NCBI GenBank assembly: GCA_905221105.1
Contig: CAJNBW010000002.1
Coordinates: 178,463-242,462, forward strand
Direction: 5' to 3'
From: a bacterium
GTDB lineage: Bacteria > Bacillota > Bacilli > Lactobacillales > Streptococcaceae
Length of the DNA stretch: 64,000 nucleotides
Of the stretch, positions 49,876 through 59,500 are shown in pieces (the first letter of the stretch is position 1; each line of letters begins with the position of its first letter). The translations under genes were made by a program, and so were the position numbers. The notes below the pieces were generated by a model. It was not told where the DNA came from and made no database searches. It worked only from the letters and a program-made list of their open reading frames with translations.

Positions 49876-51054
49876 TTATATCTCTTTTTTAAAATGAGTT
49901 CGAACATAGCCCAGAGCTAAGAAGGATAAGATGACAACTCCTAGTCCTATAAACAAGAAAGAATTAATATGGACACTTGGAAGCAAAGTCATTAAACCTG
50001 TTGCAATTGGCATAAATAGTATAGCTAAGGTATAAATCGAACTGAGGACTCTGCCCAGATATTCACCATCAACCTTGGTTTGTACTTGAGTAAAAAAGTG
50101 AATATTAAAAATCGTCATAAAGAGTTCACAAATGAAATTTCCTGAAAAAGCAAGATATGAGGGGAAGTTGAATCCCATTATCATCACTCCAAAGCCAGTC
50201 AGAGCCAATAACAACAAAAGCTTTTCCATACTAGCTTTAATCTTACTAGCGAGTAAAGCCCCAACAATAGATCCGATAGCACCCATTGTTAAAATAGTGG
50301 CATAGGCACCTTGAACCCCATAGAGCTGATTTGAAAAGGGGAGGAGATAATTAAAGGCTGCAAAGAAAAAATTGACACTTGAAGCCATGACTAATAAAAA
50401 GAAGATTTCCTTTTTCTTCACAATATAGTGAACTCCCTCCTTAATATCAGAAAAAATAACTCTGAATGTGAGTCTCTTCTCACCCAAAGTCTTCTCTTCA
50501 TTCTTTGGAAGCAAGGCTACCAAGCCAAAAGCGAGAAAAAAACTAAGGGCATCTAATACCAAGGTAATGCGGAGACTTGCGAATTGTAAAACCAGAAAAG
50601 AGAGTACAGGGGAACTCACACTGACAACCTGCAAGACCAACTCCAAACGAGAATTATAGAGGACCAGCTCATCCTTCTCTACCAATTCTGTGATAATGGC
50701 CTTATTTGCAGGTCTAGAAAAAGCAAAAGCAATAGCCTGCACAATGTTTGCAAATATCAAAGCCCCAATCATCCAACTGTCATTTCTTATGAACGAAATA
50801 GCTAAACAAAGAATTCCACAAATAAGATCTGTCGTCATTAAAATCTTACGACGAGAAAAACGGTCTGAAATCACGCCTCCAAAGGGATTAACTAGTATGG
50901 ATGTAACGAGTTCAGAGATCTGATAAATCCCTAAAACTGTCTGTCCGATAGTTCCCATGGAAGCCAACCAGACACTATTTCCATAATCATAGAGCATATT
51001 CCCTATCTTGTTAACAGCTCCACGGCTAATCAACTGTAGTGCATAGCGATTCAT
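49876..51054 (-). CDS. MFS transporter, multidrug/macrolide-efflux type
   Basis: A 392-residue, about 12-TM major facilitator. NPFGGVISDRFSRRKILMTTDLI is the loop 2-3 signature (G-x-x-x-D-R-x-x-R/K). VSSPVLSFLVLQFAS and GLMTLLPSVHINSFLFIGLG are later segments. The layout resembles the Mef/YfmI drug:H+ antiporter group, but the substrate is unknown. AGAGGAG precedes ATG 51054. An Rgg-type regulator lies directly upstream and might control it. Confidence 0.87.
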   Translation of the reverse strand: MNRYALQLISRGAVNKIGNMLYDYGNSVWLASMGTIGQTVLGIYQISELVTSILVNPFGGVISDRFSRRKILMTTDLICGILCLAISFIRNDSWMIGALIFANIVQAIAFAFSRPANKAIITELVEKDELVLYNSRLELVLQVVSVSSPVLSFLVLQFASLRITLVLDALSFFLAFGLVALLPKNEEKTLGEKRLTFRVIFSDIKEGVHYIVKKKEIFFLLVMASSVNFFFAAFNYLLPFSNQLYGVQGAYATILTMGAIGSIVGALLASKIKASMEKLLLLLALTGFGVMIMGFNFPSYLAFSGNFICELFMTIFNIHFFTQVQTKVDGEYLGRVLSSIYTLAILFMPIATGLMTLLPSVHINSFLFIGLGVVILSFLALGYVRTHFKKEI

Positions 51055-51133
51055 ATAAAAACTCCTCTCAAATTTTGAAACTATTGTATCAAAACCGAAA
51101 GGAGCTTTTTATTTTTTCCCTTATTTGGGAAAA

Positions 51134-51997
51134 TTAATCTTTGACAAATTTTTCGTAATGTTCTTGATAGTAGGCTACTTGCTCTGGAAGACCTAACACA
51201 TCAAAAATATGCATGGCCTCTTGCATCTGCTTACAACCTTCTTTACACTGTCCTTTTTGGTACAAGGCAAAGCCGTTTAGGTAATGTAAAATATTTCGTT
51301 CATACAGACTAATGTTTTTGCCAATGATCTTCTCTGTATAAGTTTCAAAATAGTTGGCATTATCAAAAGAAGAATTCTCTAAACAATGCTGGTAACAATT
51401 AAGGGCCAAAATCAAAACCAATCTCTTATGGCGACCAATCTCTTGGTAAAATTCTTCCCTCTCCATAACTTCTCTACCAATCCGAGTAACATAGTCCACA
51501 TCGTAGAAACTATAGAGGTTACCAAACAGAATCAACTCATACATGGTCCATTCTTCTGTTTTGAAGAGATAATCTGCTACCTTATCCAAATCATCCTGCT
51601 TCATATCATAACTCGCATCTCTTTGACAAATCAGACCTTGTAGCAAAATCCAGTTCAGCTCAAAATAAAGGGGAGTCGTTGAACTCTTAGCCTTTTCAAG
51701 TTGTTCTTCTTGAAGCTTTTGAAAACCTGCAATATCATTTGAATAGTAAAGAGGCACAATTTGTCCCATCATGGCAACATGTTCATGATTATGAAAATTC
51801 CTTGCCTTATCCATGAAATTTTCGATTGTTACATGAATGTTATCCAAAAGCTCAAAGAAACGTGAGACTGCTAGGTCAGACTCCCCAAGCTCAAAGCGAG
51901 ATAATTGAGAGGTAGAGCAAGACTCTCCTGCCGCCTCTTTTAAGGAATAATTGCCACTTGTCCGAAATTCACGAAATACTTTTCCAAGATGTTCCAT
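51134..51997 (-). CDS. Rgg/GadR/MutR-family transcriptional regulator
   Basis: A 287-residue protein with an N-terminal XRE-type HTH (LGKVFREFRTSGNYSLKEAAGE, CSTSQLSRFELGESD) and a long alpha-helical repeat domain characteristic of Rgg regulators. ATG 51997 is chosen because AGGTG precedes it; a longer frame to 52027 overlaps the ABC-F gene. I found no short hydrophobic peptide gene beside it, so peptide control is not shown. It is 3 bases from the ABC-F stop and 80 bases before the MFS gene. Confidence 0.88.
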   Translation of the reverse strand: MEHLGKVFREFRTSGNYSLKEAAGESCSTSQLSRFELGESDLAVSRFFELLDNIHVTIENFMDKARNFHNHEHVAMMGQIVPLYYSNDIAGFQKLQEEQLEKAKSSTTPLYFELNWILLQGLICQRDASYDMKQDDLDKVADYLFKTEEWTMYELILFGNLYSFYDVDYVTRIGREVMEREEFYQEIGRHKRLVLILALNCYQHCLENSSFDNANYFETYTEKIIGKNISLYERNILHYLNGFALYQKGQCKEGCKQMQEAMHIFDVLGLPEQVAYYQEHYEKFVKD

Positions 51998-51999
51998 CT

Positions 52000-53901
52000 T
52001 TACACCTGCTCTGATAATTCTTCCCACTCAAGCATAGCTTCTTCCTGACGATGGCTGATTTTGTCCAGCTCAGCCTGCAATTCCATGAGTTTACCTGCAT
52101 CGTTTGTTTCTAACATTTGCTCAGAAATGGCTTGGCTTTGACTTTCTAACTCTTCGATTTCAACTTCTAGATTTTCGATTTGTCGCATGAGTTTGCGAAC
52201 TTCTTTTTGACTTTCTTTCTGAGCTTGATAGTCATTGACTGGGCTTGGTTCTTTTGCTTGATTGCTGGTTGAATCTTCCTCTAGCTGACTGACTTCCATT
52301 TCAGCCTTTTTATCGACATAGTAGTCGTAATCACCCAAGTAAAGAGTCGAACCATTCTCAGACAATTCCAAAACATGAGTGGCTACACGATTGATAAAGT
52401 AACGGTCGTGGCTGACAAAGAGCAAGGTTCCATCAAAGTCAATCAAGGCATTTTCTAGCTCCTCCTTGCTATCAATATCCAAGTGGTTGGTTGGTTCGTC
52501 AAGAATCAGGAAGTTGTTGTTTTCCATAGACAATTTAGCCAAAAGCAAACGAGCTTTCTCGCCTCCAGACAGCATGCCAACTGATTTTTTAACATCATCT
52601 CCTGAGAAAAGGAAGGCACCTAGACGGTTACGAATTTCAACTTCAGGTGTCAGTTTAAAATCATTCCAGAGTTCATCAAGGACCGTATTACTTGATGTTA
52701 GCTTGCTTTGGGTTTGGTCATAGTAACCCACCTCCACATTAGCGCCAAATCGCTTCTCTCCCCTGATAAAAGGAATCTGATCCACAATAGACTTGATAAA
52801 GGTTGATTTCCCAATACCATTGGGACCGACGATAGCAACAGCATTCATCTTACGAAGGTCTAAGTTGATAGGCTCTGACAATACTTCCCCATCATAGCCA
52901 ATAGCCGCATTTTCAACAGTCAGGACAACATTACCTGACGTTTTTTCCGACTGGAAGGTCATGTTGGCTGATTTCTTGCCAGCTTCAGGCTTGTCCAAAC
53001 GTTCCATTTTTTCCAGTTGTTTGCGTCGAGATTGAGCACGTTTGGTCGTTGAAGCACGGACTAGATTGCGATTGACAAAATCTTCCAGAGCAGCGATCTC
53101 CTTCTGCTGCTTTTCATAGTTTTTTGCCTCAGTAGCTAGTTTTTGCTCCTTCAGCTCGACAAAACGAGAGTAATTTCCCACGTAGCGATCCAAGGAATGC
53201 TTGGTCAAATCCAGCGTAATCGTCGCAACCTTGTCCAAGAAATAACGGTCGTGGCTGACGATAATGAGGGTACCGCTATAATTTACCAAGTAATTCTCTA
53301 GCCAGGCAATGGTTTCGATATCCAAATGGTTGGTTGGCTCGTCCAAGACCAAGAGATTTGGCTTTTCAAGAAGCATTTTAGCAAGTGCCAAACGAGTATT
53401 TTGACCACCAGAAAGCTCGGCAATTTTCATCTGCCACATAGATTCGTCAAATTTGAATCCATTTAAAATCGCTCGAATATCAGCTTCATAGGTAAAACCA
53501 CCTGCTTGACGAAAATTCTCAGATAAGCGGTCGTAATCTGACATCAGTTTATCCAAATCCTCACCAGACTTTTCACCCATCTCCAATTCCATCTGACGAA
53601 GTTGTTTCTCAGTTTGACGCAGGTCATCAAAGACATGAAGCATCTCATCGTAGATGGTATTTTCAGACTCAAAACGGCTATCTTGAGCTAGGTAAGACAG
53701 AGAAATATCTTTTTTCTTATTGATTTCTCCACTAGTTGGTTCCTCTTCTCCAACCAAAATCTTCAAAAGAGTAGACTTACCCGCCCCGTTTTTCCCAACG
53801 AGGGCAATCCGATCTCGTTCATCAACCTGCAGGTTGATATTATCAAAAAGAACCTCTCCTGCAAAAGAACGTTCAATTTTATTAGCTTGTAAAATAATCA
53901 T
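52000..53901 (-). CDS. ABC-F family ATP-binding protein
   Basis: A 633-residue soluble protein with two ATPase cassettes and no TM segments. The first has GKNGAGKST (36-44), LSGGQNTRLALA and LLVLDEPTNHLD; the second has GPNGIGKST, LSGGEKARLLLA and FLILDEPTNHLD. A charged linker (P-site tRNA interaction motif region) lies between them, and a C-terminal coiled coil spans about residues 560-630 (RKLMRQIENLEVEIEELESQ). ABC-F proteins act on the ribosome. Similarity is to housekeeping YdiF-like members rather than a known resistance determinant. The gene appears leaderless. Confidence 0.93.
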   Translation of the reverse strand: MIILQANKIERSFAGEVLFDNINLQVDERDRIALVGKNGAGKSTLLKILVGEEEPTSGEINKKKDISLSYLAQDSRFESENTIYDEMLHVFDDLRQTEKQLRQMELEMGEKSGEDLDKLMSDYDRLSENFRQAGGFTYEADIRAILNGFKFDESMWQMKIAELSGGQNTRLALAKMLLEKPNLLVLDEPTNHLDIETIAWLENYLVNYSGTLIIVSHDRYFLDKVATITLDLTKHSLDRYVGNYSRFVELKEQKLATEAKNYEKQQKEIAALEDFVNRNLVRASTTKRAQSRRKQLEKMERLDKPEAGKKSANMTFQSEKTSGNVVLTVENAAIGYDGEVLSEPINLDLRKMNAVAIVGPNGIGKSTFIKSIVDQIPFIRGEKRFGANVEVGYYDQTQSKLTSSNTVLDELWNDFKLTPEVEIRNRLGAFLFSGDDVKKSVGMLSGGEKARLLLAKLSMENNNFLILDEPTNHLDIDSKEELENALIDFDGTLLFVSHDRYFINRVATHVLELSENGSTLYLGDYDYYVDKKAEMEVSQLEEDSTSNQAKEPSPVNDYQAQKESQKEVRKLMRQIENLEVEIEELESQSQAISEQMLETNDAGKLMELQAELDKISHRQEEAMLEWEELSEQV

Positions 53902-53916
53902 ACAAGTAGTATAGCA
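53901..53916 (-). promoter_or_regulatory. Extended -10 promoter placed for leaderless ABC-F mRNA
   Basis: Leftward TG (53915-53916), C, TATACT (53908-53913), six bases ACTTGT, then ATG at 53901. Confidence 0.75.
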
Positions 53917-54062
53917 TGTTTCCCAAAGGCATTCAAGATAATGGTAAGTATTAACCCAAACATCCTAGAAAAATCGGCTCTGCTTATTCTCAGTATTCAA
54001 AAATATTTGGATTAGAAACTCTATTTATTTTGCAAGATAGCTGATAAAACATTTTTACTCGT

Positions 54063-54974
54063 TTACAATAGCGCCTCAAACTCAGCGACAGTCATACCTA
54101 ATTGCTGACTTGCAACCTCAGGTGTTAGAAGACCTTGACGTACTAAATTTGCTAACATCGCGAAACCACCTTCAGCTTTCCCACGTTCAAGACCACGTTC
54201 CAACCCTTGTTCAATACCTTCTGCTCTAGCTGTTTCCAAGGCATAGTCCTGTGCTAACAAGGCTTGTTCTTCACGCCTGCGTTGTTCACTAAACATTTTC
54301 CTATCCTCCTCGGACCAGCTCTTATAGTCCAGCAGTTGGTCTGCTTGGCTGATGGCTCGCTCGGGTTGCTGGGTAAAGGGTTTATTCCCGAAAAACTCTA
54401 ACCATGGCTTGCGAACCTTATCTTTGCTGGTTTCTCTGTATTTTTTTAGTTCCAAGAACGCCATCTTGACTAGATGATGTTCCTGTCCATTGTTTGTGAT
54501 AGTTAAGACCTCACCTGTCGTATCCTCTCGCATGCTAAAACTATGAAAAGCCAAGTCATCTGAGAAATAATTACTATCCACAATAGCGATTGCGTAAACA
54601 GGTGCGATATGCTTGTAACTCTGGTGGGTATCCCCTTCACGTTGGCGAATTTTTTCTAGGTTTTGATTGACCTGACTACACAAATAAGCCCACAGGCGAT
54701 TGATGAAAAAATTCTGATGATGGACTTGTATTTCGATAATAACCTGCGTACCATTATCCAACTCCGCCAAGACGTCTATACTAGTGTAGAAATCCTGGGC
54801 CGAGTAGTGTAGAGAAGGCAAGACATGAATGTTACTTCCCTCTAAAATAGTCACATTTTTTGCTGGTAAATCCAACATATCGCGAATAAATTGACAAGTG
54901 ATTTCTGGATTGCTAAAGATTTTCTTAGCAACCAAGTCATTTGTTGGGCTGATGCCCGGATGTCTTAAAGTCAT
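54063..54974 (-). CDS. Rpn-family recombination-promoting nuclease / PD-(D/E)XK transposase-like (copy 1)
   Basis: A 303-residue protein of the Rpn/COG5464 family. The N-terminal NDLVAKKIFSNPEITCQFIRDML and core LDVLAELDNGTQVIIEIQVHHQNFF contain the PD-(D/E)XK-like pattern (Asp ... Glu-x-Gln). Then RLWAYLCSQVNQNLEK and HIAPVYAIAIVDSNYF follow. A charged C-terminal stretch contains EGIEQGLERGLERGKAEG repeats and ends in TPEVASQQLGMTVAEFEALL. GGAGGAAATGG precedes ATG 54974. About 90% identical to the next gene, including upstream DNA. Family members are linked to RecA-independent recombination. Confidence 0.9.
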   Translation of the reverse strand: MTLRHPGISPTNDLVAKKIFSNPEITCQFIRDMLDLPAKNVTILEGSNIHVLPSLHYSAQDFYTSIDVLAELDNGTQVIIEIQVHHQNFFINRLWAYLCSQVNQNLEKIRQREGDTHQSYKHIAPVYAIAIVDSNYFSDDLAFHSFSMREDTTGEVLTITNNGQEHHLVKMAFLELKKYRETSKDKVRKPWLEFFGNKPFTQQPERAISQADQLLDYKSWSEEDRKMFSEQRRREEQALLAQDYALETARAEGIEQGLERGLERGKAEGGFAMLANLVRQGLLTPEVASQQLGMTVAEFEALL

Positions 54975-55079
54975 CCATTTCCTCCTTCTATTATACCATA
55001 TTTTTAAATCTAATTTTGATAGATTCGATGGTTCTATCTATTTATTCGGAAAAGAAAGGAGAAAGTTCTAACTTTCCTA

Positions 55080-55132
55080 ACAAAAAAGATAGCCAATCTC
55101 TTTTACATCAAGAAATTTAGCTATCCTTTTTA
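55080..55132 (-). terminator. Terminator of Rpn copy 2
   Basis: Leftward AGGATAGC...GCTATCTTTTTTG, a stem closing a larger loop, about 35-85 bases past the copy 2 stop. Confidence 0.6.
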
Positions 55133-55166
55133 GTTGTTTTCATATCGTGTTATAGTTACAGATTTC

Positions 55167-56114
55167 TCACTTATGTCTTTCTAACAAGGCCTCAAACTCA
55201 GCGACAGTCATACCTAATTGCTGACTTGCAACCTCAGGTGTTAGAAGACCTTGACGTACTAAATTTACTAAACCTACTTTTAATCCCTCTTCGATACCCT
55301 CTGCTCGACCACGCTCTAGACCTTGCTCTAAACCTTTTTCGATTCCTTGTTCAATACCTTCTGCTCTAGCTGTTTCCAAGGCATAGTCCTGCGCTAACAA
55401 GGCTTGTTCTTCACGTCTGCGTTGTTCACTAAACATTTTCCTGTCCTCCTCGGACCAGCTCTTATAGTCTAGCAGTTGGTCTGCTTGGCTGATGGCTCGC
55501 TCGGGTTGCTGGGTAAAGGGTTTGTTCCCGAAAAACTCTAACCACGGCTTGCGAACCTCGTCTTTGCTGGTTTCTCTATATTTTTTTAATTCCAAGAATG
55601 CCATCTTGACCAGATGGTTTTCCTGTCCATTACTGGTGATAGTTAAGACCTCACCTGTCGTGTCTTCGCGCATGCTAAAACTATGAAAAGCCAAGTCATC
55701 TGAGAAATAATTACTATCCACAATTGCAATAGCATATACTGGTGCGATGTGTTTGTAACTCTGATGAGTATTGGCCTCTTGCTGGCGAATTTTTTCAAGA
55801 TTCTGATTGACCTGACTACACAAGTAGGCCCACAGGCGATTGATGAAAAAATTCTGATGATGAACTTGGATTTCAATAATTACTTGAGTGCCATTATCCA
55901 ACTCCGCCAAAACGTCTATACTTGTATAGAAATCCTGCGCCGAGTACGGCAGGGAAGGCAAGACATGAATGTTACTTCCCTCTAAAATAGTTACATTTTT
56001 GGCTGGTAAATCCAACATATCGCGAATAAATTGACAAGTGATTTCTGGATTGCTAAAAATCTTCTTAGCTACCAAATCATTGGTCGGGCTGATGCCCGGA
56101 TGACGTACAGTCAT
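55167..56114 (-). CDS. Rpn-family recombination-promoting nuclease / PD-(D/E)XK transposase-like (copy 2)
   Basis: A 315-residue tandem paralogue of the preceding gene, with the same PD-(D/E)XK core (ELDNGTQVIIEIQVHH). It differs by a longer Glu/Gly-rich C-terminal repeat (IEKGLEQGLERGRAEGIEEGLKVG) and a terminal ERHK. I start at ATG 56114, preceded by AAAGGAG; the frame upstream to 56141 has no family similarity. The two genes and their upstream sequences form a direct repeat of about 1.1 kb. Confidence 0.9.
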   Translation of the reverse strand: MTVRHPGISPTNDLVAKKIFSNPEITCQFIRDMLDLPAKNVTILEGSNIHVLPSLPYSAQDFYTSIDVLAELDNGTQVIIEIQVHHQNFFINRLWAYLCSQVNQNLEKIRQQEANTHQSYKHIAPVYAIAIVDSNYFSDDLAFHSFSMREDTTGEVLTITSNGQENHLVKMAFLELKKYRETSKDEVRKPWLEFFGNKPFTQQPERAISQADQLLDYKSWSEEDRKMFSEQRRREEQALLAQDYALETARAEGIEQGIEKGLEQGLERGRAEGIEEGLKVGLVNLVRQGLLTPEVASQQLGMTVAEFEALLERHK

Positions 56115-56141
56115 ATTTGCTCTCCTTTCATTATAGCACAT

Positions 56142-56340
56142 TTTTTAATCTAATTTACTAGATTTGATGCTTCTATCTATTTATTCGGAAAAAGAGTAAA
56201 AAAAACAAAAGAAATCTCAAACTTTATAGCAAAATGAAATAAACTCTGAACAAATAGGATAGTAAAGTCGAATCAATTTCTAGCAATGTTTTATAAGTTA
56301 TAATGTTCTATTCTGCATTTAAGATAACATATAATTTAAA
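56142..56340. other. Upstream region of Rpn copy 2
   Basis: The first ~60 bases (CTTCTATCTATTTATTCGGAAAA at about 56170-56190) resemble the upstream region of copy 1 at about 55033-55053. The remainder is AT-rich and I see no gene in it. Confidence 0.5.
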
Positions 56341-56446
56341 GAGACTGGGCCAAAACTCAACTTCCGGAGAAAATGAAGTAAATCTTCCCACAATAAAACG
56401 CATAGTCTCAAGTTCAATACCTGAAACTATGCGTTTTTCTGATTTG
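56341..56446 (-). repeat. Dispersed intergenic repeat with palindromic core (copy 2)
   Basis: Read leftward it begins AAATCAGAAAAACGCAT at 56445, passes through the palindrome AAAACGCATAGT...ACTATGCGTTTT, and continues GAAGATTTACTTCATTTTC. This parallels the element at 28773-28880 along its whole length with substitutions and small gaps. Confidence 0.65.
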
Positions 56447-56468
56447 AGAGGCTTTTTTCTCAGCCTCT
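56394..56468 (-). terminator. Double terminator after the first LPxTG gene
   Basis: Leftward GAGGCT-GAGAAAAA-AGCCTC (56447-56467) is followed by AAAACGCATAGT / ACTATGCGTTTT (56396-56436) with TTTTATT. Both are downstream of the stop at 56514. Confidence 0.7.
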
Positions 56469-56513
56469 TCTTAATCTTAGCTTTTCTCAACCTGCTACAG
56501 TTGATAAAGAGCT

Positions 56514-59500
56514 TTATTTTTCATCTTCTTTCTTCTTGAAGAAGCCTAGTCCTAGACCAGCTAACAAGGTCATGATACCAGCGCTAGCTAAGCTAGCATT
56601 CGCTTCTGTACCTGTGTTTGGCAACTCTGCCTTATCAGATGTTTTTGTAGATGTTGCACTATCTACTGTCTTTTCTGATGTAGCTGTAGCCACTGCTTCA
56701 CCTTTTTGTTCTGAAACTTTAGATGGTGCTGGGCTTGCAGCCTGTTCTGGACTTGGAGTTTGAGCTTTGTTTGGTTTTTCAGGCGTTGAAGTTGATGGCG
56801 AACTTGATGGAGTCTTTGGATGACTAGTTGGTCTTTCTGGTAAAATTGGAGATCCATTCGCTACTTTCTCAAATATATGAGTTGTAATACCATCTTTCGT
56901 TGTAGTCATAATCAATCTATATCCAGGAATATTCCCTGCTTCATAAGTACCTGGTTGGTCTGGTTTAATTGGATTACCATCTTTATCAAACCATACTGTA
57001 ACCTTGTATTCTGGTTTCTCTACTGATGGCGTTCCTTCAAAGTAGATGTGTGTAATTTTATCTCCTTCAAGAATACTTTCTAACCAAACGTAATTATCAA
57101 ATTTTTCTTTCTCATGAACACCTTTTTCAAGAGGTTTCAATACTTCTCCATTTACGTCAATCCATTCTGTAGCTCCTACAAATTCAGGTACTTCAAGGAT
57201 ATTTGGCATGACGCTAACAATCTTACTTTGTTTGTTTTTATGTTTTGTTTGCGTATCTACCCATGTCTTCGGTTGAACTTGCTTACTTGGAATGTAAACA
57301 AGACCATTTGTTGGATTGATTGTAACTCCTTTTGGAGCTTTTTCAATCATCCATTTACCATCTTCATCTTTCTTCGTAACGATAGTTTCTTTTTCAGTAC
57401 TATTTCGTTTTGTAAATGTAATAGATAATGTATCCGCATCTTTATTTGGCACTGAAACTTCTACAGTATTTCCACCTGAACGTTCCACAATTCTTGGTGT
57501 TGGTGGAAGAACATTTAGTGCATCTTCTGGTTTCACTGGTATTCCATCAGGTTTTGTTGGTTCACCTGGCTGAGCTGGTTGCACTGGTGTTCCATCAGGT
57601 TTTGTTGGTTCACCTGGCTGAGCTGGTTGCACTGGTGTTCCATCAGGTTTTGTTGGTTCACCTGGCTGAGCTGGTTGCACTGGTGTTCCATCAGGTTTTG
57701 TTGGTTCACCTGGCTGAGCTGGTTGCACTGGTGTTCCATCAGGTTTTGTTGGTTCACCTGGCTGAGCTGGTTGCACTGGTGTTCCATCAGGTTTTGTTGG
57801 TTCACCTGGCTGAGCTGGTTGCACTGGTGTTCCATCAGGTTTTGTTGGATTACCTGGTTGAACTGGTTGCGTTGGTGCTCCATAAGGAGTGGTTGGTTGT
57901 CCTGGTTTTGGTTTTGGAGTCTCTGGTGTGTCTCCTGGTTTTGGTTGCGGAGTCTCTGGTGTTCCCTCTGGTTTTGTTGGTTTATCTGGTTGAACTGGTT
58001 GCGTTGGTGCTCCATAAGGAGTGGTTGGTTGTCCTGGTTTTGGTTGTGGAGTCTCCGGTGTTTCTCCTGGTTTTTCAGGTTTTGGAGTTTCCGGTGTTTC
58101 TCCTGGTTTCGGTTGAGTACCACGTTTTACAACACGAGTTACAGGGTTTGTTGTTACACTTGTTGGTTCATTTGCAGTCACTTCACCTGTTGTTGGGTTT
58201 AGTTCATAAGTAGTGGTCTTAACAGTTTCTCCATTGACACCTGCTGTTACTTCTCTTTCTTCCCCTTCTGGAATTGAATTGTCAAGTTCGTAAGTTGTTT
58301 CAAATGGAATTGGTGTTTTCTCTACTTTCGGTTGTGTTCCCTTTTTAACAACTCGTGTTACTGCGTTTGTTGTAACACTTGTTGGTTCATTTGCAGTTAC
58401 TTCACCTGTTGTTGGGTTTAGTTCATAAGTAGTTGTCTTAACAGTTTCACCATTCTTACCAGCTGTTACTTCACGTTCTTCTCCTTTTGGAATAGAATCA
58501 TCACGTTCGTAGGTTGTTTCAAATGGAATTGGGGTTCTTTCTACTGTTGGCTGTGTACCACGTTTTACAACTCTTGTTGTAGGGTTTGTTGTTTCACTTG
58601 TTGGTGTATTAGCAGTTACATCACCTGTTTTAGGATTCACTTCATAAGTAGTTGTTGTGACCTTTTCACCATTGACACCTGCTGTTACTTCACGTTCTTC
58701 TCCTTTTGGAATAGAATCATCACGTTCGTAGGTTGTTTCAAATGGAATTGGGGTTCTTTCTACTGTTGGCTGTGTACCACGTTTTACAACACGAGTTACA
58801 GGGTTTGTTGTTTCACTTGTTGGTGTATTAGCAGTTACATCACCTGTTTTAGGATTCACTTCATAAGTAGTTGTTGTGACCTTTTCACCATTGACACCTG
58901 CTGTTACTTCACGTTCTTCTCCTTTTGGAATAGAATCATCACGTTCGTAGGTTGTTTCAAATGGAATTGGGGTTCTTTCTACTGTTGGCTGTGTACCACG
59001 TTTTACAACACGAGTTACAGGGTCTGTTGTTGCTGTTGTTGGTTCATTTGCAGTTACTTCACCTGTTGTTGGGTTTAGTTCATAAGTAGTTGTCTTAACA
59101 GTTTCTCCATTCTTACCTGCTGTTACTTCTTCTTCTGTTCCTTCTGGAACTGAGTCATCACGTTCGTAAGTTGTTTCAAATGGAATTGGTGTTTTCTCTA
59201 CTTTTGGTTGTGTTCCCTTTTTAACAACTCGTGTTACTGCGTTTGTTGTTACACTTGTTGGTTCATTAGCGGTTACTTCACCTGTTGTTGGGTTTAGTTC
59301 ATAAGTAGTTGTCTTAACAGTTTCTCCATTCTTACCTGCTGTTACTTCTTCTTCTGTTCCTTCTGGAACTGAGTCATCACGTTCGTAAGTTGTTTCAAAT
59401 GGAATTGGTGTTTTCTCTACTTTCGGTTGTGTTCCCTTTTTAACAACACGAGTTACAGGGTTTGTTGTTACACTTGTTGGTTCATTAGCTGTTACTTCAC

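Noticed and set aside
51055..51133. Short hydrophobic peptide (SHP) gene next to the Rgg regulator
   Set aside because: Neither this gap nor the 3-base gap on the other side holds an ATG-led hydrophobic peptide with a ribosome binding site.
54063..56114. Tandem Rpn genes as an insertion sequence
   Set aside because: I found no terminal inverted repeats or target duplications flanking either gene. The 'transposase' label is a family name only.
56308..56490. 60-codon leftward frame downstream of the LPxTG gene
   Set aside because: It has no ribosome binding site and overlaps two terminator hairpins. It is better explained as part of the dispersed repeat.
57428..58213. Long rightward open frames (261 and 207 codons) opposite the LPxTG gene
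   Set aside because: They arise because the 48-bp repeats contain no stop in two opposite-strand frames. They have no ribosome binding site, and the translations are monotonous Leu/Val/Trp repeats.
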